Assembly: GCA_007376125.1 (NCBI GenBank)
Contig: VMFQ01000004.1
Span: forward strand, 1-36,004
Source: Parcubacteria group bacterium Gr01-1014_33
GTDB taxonomy: Bacteria; Patescibacteriota; Minisyncoccia; Sungbacterales; HO2-52-23
Direction of reading: 5' to 3'
Length of the DNA stretch: 36,004 nucleotides
Shown here in pieces: positions 9,447 through 16,629 of the stretch (its first letter is position 1; each line of letters starts with the position of its first letter). The translations under genes were made by a program, and so were the position numbers. Below the pieces are notes generated by a model. The model saw nothing but the letters and a program-made list of their open reading frames with translations. It was not told where the DNA came from and ran no database searches.

Positions 9447-9719
9447 ATGCTTTCTCCGCAAGAAGAAACTTCGCAAAAAATAGCCATACGCCGCATTGAA
9501 ATAGGTAGTACGGTTACGGTGATGTTTCAATCTGGCGAAGCCATTGAATGCACGATTGTTCAGGCAATCCGCACTGATCCGGATCACTGCATCATCTCCT
9601 GCGAATCTCCTTTGGGCAAAGCTCTTCTAGGAAAAAGAGCCGGGGATACGGTAATCTACACCGTAGATGATCACGCCATTCAAGTTGATATCATACAAAT
9701 CTTTTCAGAAAAAAAGTAA
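9447..9719 (+). CDS. Stand-alone GreA/GreB C-terminal-domain-like protein (90 aa)
   Basis: CESPLGKALLGKRAGDTVIYTV resembles the GreA/GreB C-terminal domain; lacks the N-terminal coiled coil. Confidence 0.7.
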   Translation: MLSPQEETSQKIAIRRIEIGSTVTVMFQSGEAIECTIVQAIRTDPDHCIISCESPLGKALLGKRAGDTVIYTVDDHAIQVDIIQIFSEKK

Positions 9720-9768
9720 TTAAAACGTCTTATACCGGCGACCTGTGGATAACTTATGTTGTTATTCA

Positions 9769-9798
9769 TTGACAACGATATTAACCAGGTAGCATAAT
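9769..9798 (+). promoter_or_regulatory. Putative sigma70-type promoter of the graspetide-like locus
   Basis: TTGACA (9769-9774), 18 bp, CATAAT (9793-9798). Confidence 0.6.
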
Positions 9799-9870
9799 AG
9801 ATATAGCCAGCTGGCATGCATGGTGCATGTCGAAATGCTGGCACCGGGTCTTTAACAAGGAGATACGCAC

Positions 9871-10071
9871 ATGGTATCGGGACAACTCATTCCTTTTGTC
9901 GCAGGTTTTATTGAGGAGGGGAGCGTGGAAGAAGGAACAGAAGTACCCCGCTCCTACTCCGAAGATGCCCAAATGGGCATCTGGAACGAGGGAGACCTCC
10001 TTAACCCCGTCTATCTATCCCCCACACAGCTCCATACGCCACGTGGGGATCATATAGGAGATGAGGCTTAA
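9871..10071 (+). CDS. Candidate graspetide (microviridin-like) precursor peptide, 66 aa
   Basis: MVSGQLIPFVAGFIEEGSVEEGTEVPRSYSEDAQMGIWNEGDLLNPVYLSPTQLHTPRGDHIGDEA; SD aaGGAG 8 nt upstream; directly precedes the ATP-grasp gene; PFVAGFIEE resembles the PFFARFLE leader motif; Ser/Thr- and Asp/Glu-rich C-terminal half. Confidence 0.75.
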   Translation: MVSGQLIPFVAGFIEEGSVEEGTEVPRSYSEDAQMGIWNEGDLLNPVYLSPTQLHTPRGDHIGDEA

Positions 10072-10090
10072 CGGGAAGTCCCCTCTTAAC

Positions 10091-10128
10091 ACTATCGACC
10101 AACTGCCACGAAGTGGTTGGTCGATAGT
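10091..10128 (+). promoter_or_regulatory. Strong intercistronic RNA hairpin between precursor and ligase
   Basis: ACTATCGACCAAC…GTTGGTCGATAGT, 13 bp perfect and extendable with G-U pairs to about 16 bp, 6-nt loop, no poly-U tail. Confidence 0.8.
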
Positions 10129-10170
10129 CCTCAACTATTCATACCAGGACCTAAAGAAAAGGAGGTTAAG

Positions 10171-11127
10171 ATGATTCTACTTATTACCAGAAAAGATGAT
10201 ATCCATGCTGATCTTGTCGTAAAAAATCTTGTAGAATTAAAAGCAAAATTTTTTCGCCTTAATACTGATTATTTATCTGACTATGAAATATCTCTTTCTT
10301 TAAATTCTGGATATATTCGCCATCCTGTTACTAAAAGATCAGTAAATTTATCAGAGGTGAAAAGTATTTGGATAAGACGAAGATCTTTGCCTGAAAAAAT
10401 TAAAGATGTTAAAGAGGAGTTTCGTTCGTTCTGCGAAGAAGAATGGTTACGTTTTTATCAAAATATTTGGTCAGTGTTAGAGGATCGATTTTGGATTAGT
10501 CCCCCATATGCGATCGACGCTACGCGGAGTAAGATGAAACAACTAATAATAGCTAGAGATATTGGTTTTCTTGTTCCGGAGACAATCATAACCAACTCTA
10601 TTGATGAAGTTATTGAACTGCAGAGAAAATTTAGTGTATGCATCTACAAACCTCATGATGGGGGAGCGCTCTCTACAGGATCAGATCAAATGATTTATAC
10701 TAATATTATAGATACCATATTAGAGAAATCGGAAGAACTAACAGAGAGCTTGAAGATCTGTCCTGGAATATTCCAGCCATATATTGAGAAAGATTACGAA
10801 CTTCGTATCAATGTAGTTGGTAACAAAGTTTTTGCCGCTAAAATTGATTCGCAGAAAAGCGATAAAACAAGGATAGATTGGAGAAGATATGACTTTAAAA
10901 ATGTCCCACACAGTATTTATCATCTTCCTCCAGAGGAAGAAAACAAATGTATTTCGCTATTAGAAAAATTAGGATTACAATTTGGGGCGATTGATATGAT
11001 AGTTACATCAGCTAAAAAGTATATTTTTCTAGAAATTAATGCTAATGGTCAATGGGCGTGGATCCAGTTACTGACAAAACAATTGATATCTTTTGAAATA
11101 GCGAGACTTCTTGCCATCCATGCGTAG
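10171..11127 (+). CDS. MvdC/MvdD-type ATP-grasp ribosomal-peptide maturase (graspetide ligase)
   Basis: SD AAGGAGG before ATG at 10171; MILLITRKDD, SIWIRRRSLPE, SPPYAIDATRSKMKQLIIARDIGFLVPETIITN, YKPHDGG, FQPYIEKDYELRINVVGNKVFAAKIDSQ, DWRRY, LGLQFGAIDMIVT, FLEINANGQWAWIQ. Confidence 0.9.
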   Translation: MILLITRKDDIHADLVVKNLVELKAKFFRLNTDYLSDYEISLSLNSGYIRHPVTKRSVNLSEVKSIWIRRRSLPEKIKDVKEEFRSFCEEEWLRFYQNIWSVLEDRFWISPPYAIDATRSKMKQLIIARDIGFLVPETIITNSIDEVIELQRKFSVCIYKPHDGGALSTGSDQMIYTNIIDTILEKSEELTESLKICPGIFQPYIEKDYELRINVVGNKVFAAKIDSQKSDKTRIDWRRYDFKNVPHSIYHLPPEEENKCISLLEKLGLQFGAIDMIVTSAKKYIFLEINANGQWAWIQLLTKQLISFEIARLLAIHA

Positions 11128-11136
11128 TAATTATAC

Positions 11137-11171
11137 TGGACTGCAGATATATCTTCTACAGTCCATTTTTT
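11137..11171 (+). terminator. Intrinsic terminator after the ATP-grasp gene
   Basis: TGGACTGcAGA-tatatct-TCTaCAGTCCA hairpin followed by TTTTTT. Confidence 0.8.
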
Positions 11172-11654
11172 ATGAACAAAGAATTAAAAAAAATCTATAG
11201 GGAAGATCAGAAAGATAGAAGGAATCCTCTTTTCAAAACGGATTTTAGTCAATTTCGGAAAAGGGACCTTTTGCGTAAAAAGAAACTTGATACACTTTTC
11301 CGCTCTTGCCGGATAAAGACAGGAGAAGATTATTACCACGCGGCATTACTCTATCATCATAACCTTTCTACTGCGAGTTCAAAAAGGGCGGTTCGCCTTG
11401 CCAGAGTCAGTATTGAGTTGGGGACTAAAAAAGCACTGCGTCTTTACGCAATTACTATAGACAGATTATTAATCAAACAAGGCAAGAAACAAAAATTTGG
11501 TACTCAATATAGACTGATAAAAGGCACGTGGAGACTCTATTCGGTCGATCCTAAAACTACAAATACTGAACGCGCTTTATATAATATACCCCCACTTCCA
11601 CATATCAGAAGTGTGGCTTATGAGGACGACACGAAGAATGAAATTAAACGATAG
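11172..11654 (+). CDS. DUF6624-like protein
   Basis: 160 aa; YREDQKDRR…, KKQKFGTQYR…GTWRLYSVDPKTTNTERALYNIPPL resembles DUF6624 proteins. Confidence 0.6.
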   Translation: MNKELKKIYREDQKDRRNPLFKTDFSQFRKRDLLRKKKLDTLFRSCRIKTGEDYYHAALLYHHNLSTASSKRAVRLARVSIELGTKKALRLYAITIDRLLIKQGKKQKFGTQYRLIKGTWRLYSVDPKTTNTERALYNIPPLPHIRSVAYEDDTKNEIKR

Positions 11655-11670
11655 ACATGTCCCCAATCAA

Positions 11671-11703
11671 ATTGGTTTATATAAGTCAAAAGTATAAACC
11701 AAT
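11671..11703. repeat. Hairpin ATTGGTTTATA…TATAAACCAAT
   Basis: 11-bp perfect arms, 11-nt loop, downstream of the DUF6624-like gene. Confidence 0.7.
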
Positions 11704-11800
11704 AACCAGACCATAGAAACTACACTTTGTCACTATCTTACTTATCCACAAAAGTTGTCTTGACAAAGCAGTCCACCTTAAAGAAATAATCGGCATACGA

Positions 11801-12250
11801 TCACTTGATGGCTTTTATAAAGTAGATACTGTTTTGTAAGGCGTCCACAATTGCTCTCAAAATGTCATCCGATACCATATCCACTTCAGAAACGCTTCGG
11901 TATCCAAACTGTTCATCGCGAAATGTTTTTCCCCTAAATTCAACCGGGCGAATATATCGAGGAATCATATGCCAATGGACCTGCGGGTTGGAAGGATTCA
12001 CTTGATATGCGTGATTCATTGAACAGGCCCAATTGAACATGGTTGCACCAAACGTTTTTTTTACGAGTGCTTCAAGATTTTTTATTACCTGCAGAAAGTC
12101 ACTCATTTCTTCTTGGGTCACTTCGGACAGGCTTGCACAAGGCCTCTTGAGAACAACCGCGCATCTTCCCAGATACTTTTGATTGGGGTTCAAGCGCACG
12201 TCCCAATACGAAGTGCTATGGATCAGATCCTTTTTACTTATGTCGCTCAT
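11801..12250 (-). CDS. HIT-family protein
   Basis: QVHWHMIPRY histidine-triad region (first His replaced by Gln); LGRCAVVLKR; start at MSDISK. Confidence 0.8.
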   Translation of the reverse strand: MSDISKKDLIHSTSYWDVRLNPNQKYLGRCAVVLKRPCASLSEVTQEEMSDFLQVIKNLEALVKKTFGATMFNWACSMNHAYQVNPSNPQVHWHMIPRYIRPVEFRGKTFRDEQFGYRSVSEVDMVSDDILRAIVDALQNSIYFIKAIK

Positions 12251-12312
12251 AATTAAAGTGTAGTATAACCGGTAAAAACGTACAACAGGTTGACAATTCT
12301 TAAACTGCACAG

Positions 12313-13365
12313 TCAATCTCTGTTAGTACTTCTTTCGGCTATTTCATCGGCTACTAGGTGGGGGGCACGACCACACTTTTTACTAATCTTAAATATATTT
12401 TTCAAATTTCTCTTTATGGAAAGTACACGCCGCATGACACGTCTGACATTGACGTTTTTGTGTTCATATTCGTCCACCACAGTGATAAGTCCCCCCGCAT
12501 TAATCACATAGTCAGGCGCATATAAAATATTCCTCTTATGCAAATTCTCTCCAGTTTCACTACTGTCAAGTTGGTTGTTCGCTCCACCTGCCACAATCCG
12601 GCATTGAAGTTCCCTGATGCTTCGCGCATTTACCGAGCGACTTAACGCACAAGGAGAAAAAACATCAACTTTTTGATAGTGAATTTCTGATGGTTTTACG
12701 ACTTCAACACGGGGAAACATTCTTTTGATTTCTGCAATTTTTCTCCGGTCAATATCCGCAACAAAAATTTTCTGTGCATGGAAATAGAGAAGTTTCAAAA
12801 GCGCGCTCCCCACCTTGCCAACTCCCTGAATCGCAAAACTTCTTTTCGAAAGATCGTCATCTCCATATATCTCTTTCATACACGTTTTAATGCCGTAAAA
12901 AATACCAACTCCCGTAAAACGCGTAGCATCACTTTTTATTCCCACCATATACGGACTTGCTCGTCGCATCACACTTAAATCATCTTGATTAAGACCGACA
13001 TCTGTGCCGGTAATGAAATGGCCCCCAAAGTAGTTAACCCGTTCTGCATAAGATTTGAGAAGTTCGTTTCTCTTTTTGGTTGCTCCCGGATGCATCATGA
13101 TCACTCCTTTTGCCCCCCCATAAGAAAGCCCTGCCATTGCGAGCTTATAGGACATGCCCCGGGAAAGACGGAGTGCATCCTTTAAGGCTTCCATTTCATT
13201 TGGATAGCGCCATAGGCGTGTTGCCCCAAAAGACGGATGGTGTAAATCTCCTCGATGAATCGCAACAAATCCTTGAAGCCCCGTCTTTGCATCATGAAGA
13301 AAGCTAATAAGTCTATGATTGTCAAATTCATATAACTTTTCTATTAGAATTCCTTTGAATTTCAT
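12313..13365 (-). CDS. Glu/Leu/Phe/Val dehydrogenase family protein
   Basis: LSRGMSYKLAMAGLSYGGAKGVIMMHP; GTDVGLNQDDL; Rossmann region FAIQGVGKVGSALLKLL; VINAGGLI. Confidence 0.85.
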   Translation of the reverse strand: MKFKGILIEKLYEFDNHRLISFLHDAKTGLQGFVAIHRGDLHHPSFGATRLWRYPNEMEALKDALRLSRGMSYKLAMAGLSYGGAKGVIMMHPGATKKRNELLKSYAERVNYFGGHFITGTDVGLNQDDLSVMRRASPYMVGIKSDATRFTGVGIFYGIKTCMKEIYGDDDLSKRSFAIQGVGKVGSALLKLLYFHAQKIFVADIDRRKIAEIKRMFPRVEVVKPSEIHYQKVDVFSPCALSRSVNARSIRELQCRIVAGGANNQLDSSETGENLHKRNILYAPDYVINAGGLITVVDEYEHKNVNVRRVMRRVLSIKRNLKNIFKISKKCGRAPHLVADEIAERSTNRD

Positions 13366-13776
13366 AAAATGGTTCGCCCCCTCTCTTAATATTTTTTGTT
13401 TATGGCGCTATAGCTTGAAATCTATGTGATTACACGTGCCCTATATTTCACAAAAAAATATTAAAATAAAATCCCTTGCAAAGGGACTGGACACGTTTCA
13501 AAAATCAATTTTTGACAAAGTAAAAAACTTCATGCATTCTCCGCATATTTCGACCCGAGTATCTGAAAAAGTATTTTTCCCGCTTATGTTTTTGCTAAAA
13601 AACCGCTGATCAGATTCGGCTATTCCCATAAACGCATAATAACCAATAAATCATATCTTGTTAAGTACGCGTGTTTTCAAACTCACTTCTATTATATACC
13701 GCAACAAAACGCTCCGCAAGCAAGACGTTGAGAGGAGGGATTACTTTTGACAAGGCGGATATGGTAAGATACGGAT

Positions 13777-14553
13777 ATGCAAATCGTGGTAAAAAACTCC
13801 ATCCTCAGCTACGCCCTTTGCGGCGCGCCTGTCGCGGACGGGAAACCATGCATTGTTTTTCTCCATGGCTGGGGACGGACGTTTGAGGATTTTAATCAGC
13901 TTTCCGCCGCACTTTCTCGCGCGCTCCCCGATTATGCGTTTTTATTGCTTGACCTTCCCGGGTTTGGCGGCTCTTCCCTATCTGCGGATACAGGACTTTC
14001 GCTTGACGATTACGCGCGGATTTTAAATGAGCTTTTTGATAAACTTGAAATCAAGAAAGTGATACTTGTGGGGCATTCCGTTGGCGGAAGAATTGCCATA
14101 AAGTGTGCAACTCTTTTCCCTAGTCGGGTGGAGAAGCTTATTCTTATCGCGGCCGCTGGAGTTCCTCTTCGTTCATTTCGGATACCACTCCTTGGCGCGG
14201 GACGGATTCTTTTCAATACCTTGTTTTTCGCTTTTCGCGATTTTAGATTTATCCTACGGTTAAAAAATCTTTTGGGCGCACTGTTTGGTTCCCGCGATTA
14301 CCAAACTTCTCGCGGGGCCCTCCGCGAAACTCTCAAAAAAGTGGTTTCCGAAGATCTCCGCCCGGATGCCCAAAAGATTTCAATTTCCACTTTTCTTATT
14401 TGGGGGCGCAACGACCCCACTACACCCCTTCGCGACGCCCAAGAGTACCACTCGCTCATCAAAGGATCTCGCCTTGAAGTTCTTGAAGGAGGACATTTTG
14501 TATTCCTTGAAAAACCGGACGAATGCGCGGAGATTATCCTCTCTTTCTTATAA
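13777..14553 (+). CDS. alpha/beta hydrolase
   Basis: CIVFLHGWGRTFEDF; LVGHSVGGRIA; LIWGRNDPTTP; EGGHFVFLEKPDE. Confidence 0.9.
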   Translation: MQIVVKNSILSYALCGAPVADGKPCIVFLHGWGRTFEDFNQLSAALSRALPDYAFLLLDLPGFGGSSLSADTGLSLDDYARILNELFDKLEIKKVILVGHSVGGRIAIKCATLFPSRVEKLILIAAAGVPLRSFRIPLLGAGRILFNTLFFAFRDFRFILRLKNLLGALFGSRDYQTSRGALRETLKKVVSEDLRPDAQKISISTFLIWGRNDPTTPLRDAQEYHSLIKGSRLEVLEGGHFVFLEKPDECAEIILSFL

Positions 14554-14629
14554 GAGTAGCACATACGTTCTTTTCTGTATAAAGTCTGCATACAGAGAAA
14601 GTGTCAGCGGTAATCCTCTGTAACTCAAT

Positions 14630-14681
14630 AATAAAATTCTTACATTTGTATGCGATCGCACGTAAATGTAAGAATTTTATT
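14630..14681. repeat. 52-bp near-perfect cruciform
   Basis: AATAAAATTCTTACATTT / AAATGTAAGAATTTTATT (18 bp perfect) around a 16-nt loop that contains the palindrome TGCGATCGCA. Confidence 0.9.
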
Positions 14682-14877
14682 CCATTCTTTATATGCTCGT
14701 ATACTTTAGACCCGTTGTCTTTTAAGAAAAATGGCTTATCTATCTCAACCAAATTGGCTTATGTAAGCTAATCAAAATTATAAGACAACAGGTCTTTTAT
14801 TCAATAGACCTACTGCACGATAACAAATCTACTGCAATTTCATAATTTCGGCCAAAATCGCCTCAAAATTTTTTGTC

Positions 14878-16047
14878 TTATCTCCAGATAAGCCGCAAAA
14901 TCTTCAGCACCGACGAATTAAATACTCGTATCAGCTTTCTCTCTTCTTCAAACCGCTCTTCGGCATATTCCAGAAGTTTTTTCAAAAGTTGCGGTAGGGG
15001 AATGCCCGATGCTTCCCAGACGTGCGCGTAAAGCGTTCCGGGAAGCGTGTTTATCTCACCGAGAAAAAGTTTTTGCGCGGCGGTATCGTACAAAAACTCG
15101 CAACGCATAATGCCGCTCGCGTCAATTAGCCGGAATACACGCCGCGATATCTCCTGAACATCGCGTGTTGTCTGAGGCGGAATGCGGGCAGGGATAATAC
15201 TTGTTGATTTAGAACTTTTTTCTTGGCGAATCGTGCCGCCTTTTATTAAATATTTTGCTTCAAAATCTTGAAATGCGCCGTGATGCACCGGCTCATGCGG
15301 AAGTGAGACCGTAAGATCCTTGTGGCCGATGACAAGCACATTGATTTCTTTTAGGTTCCTCACTTCTTCTTCAATCAACGCGAGCGCATCAAACTGAAAC
15401 ACCACTTCAAGCGCCCATTCCAGTTCTTTGTCATTTGCCACGCGCGAGATACCGATGCTTGACCCAAGCGCGTTTGGTTTTACGAAAATGGGATATGGAA
15501 TATCCCCGTGGAGTTTGCCGATATTTTCTTTTGCCGCAAAAAATTCTTCTTTTGAAACCTCGCGCGTGCGCACAGACGTAATCCCCGCATCGCGCAGAAG
15601 CCGGCGCGTATGAATTTTACTCATCGCAATGGCAGACGCCCGCACACTGCATCCGACATACGGAATTCCCGCAATTTCAAAAAGCCCCTGGATTGTGCCG
15701 TCTTCTCCAAATGATCCGTGAAGGCACGGAAACGCCACATCTATCGCAGCTGATTTTTTCCGCGCGAAAATCCCGGATCCGCTTTTTTGCAGAATAAGGC
15801 GGCTATTCTTAAACGCAAAAGAATTCACGGCATATTTTTGAAGCCGGTTTTCAAATTGCGGATTCTGGAAAAATGAAACATCCGCGAGCTCGCTCCCGAA
15901 AAACCATTCGCTTCTTTTATTTATATATACGGGGATTATAGAGTATGCGGATAGACTCTTAAAACCCTCAATCACCCGCATCGCGGTAATGATTGAAATA
16001 TCATGTTCAGGTGAACGGGAGCCAAAGAAGATGCCGATGGATTGCAT
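14878..16047 (-). CDS. ddl: D-alanine--D-alanine ligase
   Basis: GIFFGSRSPEHDISIITA; FPCLHGSFGEDGTIQGLFEIAGIPYVG; LGEINTLPGT. Confidence 0.9.
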   Translation of the reverse strand: MQSIGIFFGSRSPEHDISIITAMRVIEGFKSLSAYSIIPVYINKRSEWFFGSELADVSFFQNPQFENRLQKYAVNSFAFKNSRLILQKSGSGIFARKKSAAIDVAFPCLHGSFGEDGTIQGLFEIAGIPYVGCSVRASAIAMSKIHTRRLLRDAGITSVRTREVSKEEFFAAKENIGKLHGDIPYPIFVKPNALGSSIGISRVANDKELEWALEVVFQFDALALIEEEVRNLKEINVLVIGHKDLTVSLPHEPVHHGAFQDFEAKYLIKGGTIRQEKSSKSTSIIPARIPPQTTRDVQEISRRVFRLIDASGIMRCEFLYDTAAQKLFLGEINTLPGTLYAHVWEASGIPLPQLLKKLLEYAEERFEEERKLIRVFNSSVLKILRLIWR

Positions 16048-16105
16048 AGTAGCTAATGCGATTCTTGATTATATCTTAATCATAAATTTGATCCCTACAC
16101 CATTG

Positions 16106-16143
16106 AAAACATTCCTACATTCTCAAGAATGTCGGAATGTTTT
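16106..16143. repeat. Palindromic repeat copy 1 (ATTCCnACATTCT-YR-AGAATGTnGGAAT family)
   Basis: AAAACATTCCtACATTCT-CA-AGAATGTcGGAATGTTTT; contains the stop codon of the wHTH gene. Confidence 0.85.
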
Positions 16144-16410
16144 GAGAAAAGTATGGAAAGTCTTTCCATAGGGAGAAAGAGTATGCGCCACCGACCTTCC
16201 TTGGTATTTCTTGTCAACCAAGCCCGCATGTGTAAGACGCCGCGTATGTTCAGAGATTGTTTTAATATTGCAGCGAAGAATATCAGCAATGCCTTCAACC
16301 GTCACTCCCGTATTGGCGGCAATCGTAAATAAAATATCAATGCGGCGGTGATTGGCTATCCCCTTGATATGCCGCTCTGTCTGCCTTGAAGTTTTGATAC
16401 TTGTCTCCAT
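16123..16410 (-). CDS. Winged-HTH (ArsR/MarR-like) regulator
   Basis: HRRIDILFTIAANTGVTVEGIADILRCNIKTISEHTRRLTHAGLVDKKYQGRSVAHTLSPYG; start at METSIK. Confidence 0.75.
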   Translation of the reverse strand: METSIKTSRQTERHIKGIANHRRIDILFTIAANTGVTVEGIADILRCNIKTISEHTRRLTHAGLVDKKYQGRSVAHTLSPYGKTFHTFLKTFRHS

Positions 16411-16455
16411 GAGACTTATTTTACTACTAAATAAAAGTGAGTTGAACAGCAGTAT

Positions 16456-16489
16456 GATATTCCGACATTCTTGAGAATGTTGGAATATC
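16456..16489. repeat. Palindromic repeat copy 2
   Basis: GATATTCCgACATTCT-TG-AGAATGTtGGAATATC, 46 bp upstream of the wHTH start. Confidence 0.85.
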
Positions 16490-16499
16490 GTAGGGTGTG

Positions 16500-16629
16500 T
16501 TAGAAACCGTCTGAAAAGGGTTGTTATCGCTCGCCCCGTGAGATGTCTTTGTATCTCACGGGGCGAGGAAACTCGTGGCGATCCCGACACGGCGATGACA
16601 CCTATGGGAGCTTTTCAGACAGTTTCTTA
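16500..16629. mobile_element. MITE-like element (130 bp)
   Basis: TIRs TTAGAAACCGTCTGAAAAG / CTTTTCAGACAGTTTCTTA (17/19); internal 15-bp perfect hairpin CTCGCCCCGTGAGAT/ATCTCACGGGGCGAG. Confidence 0.8.

Noticed and set aside
9827-10057. ORF 9827..10057 + overlapping the precursor in another frame
   Set aside because: No SD, no motif; the 9871 frame has the SD, leader motif and operon context
16411-16590. N-terminal extension of ORF 16123..16590
   Set aside because: Translates the MITE and palindrome copy 2; METSIK at 16410 is the plausible start
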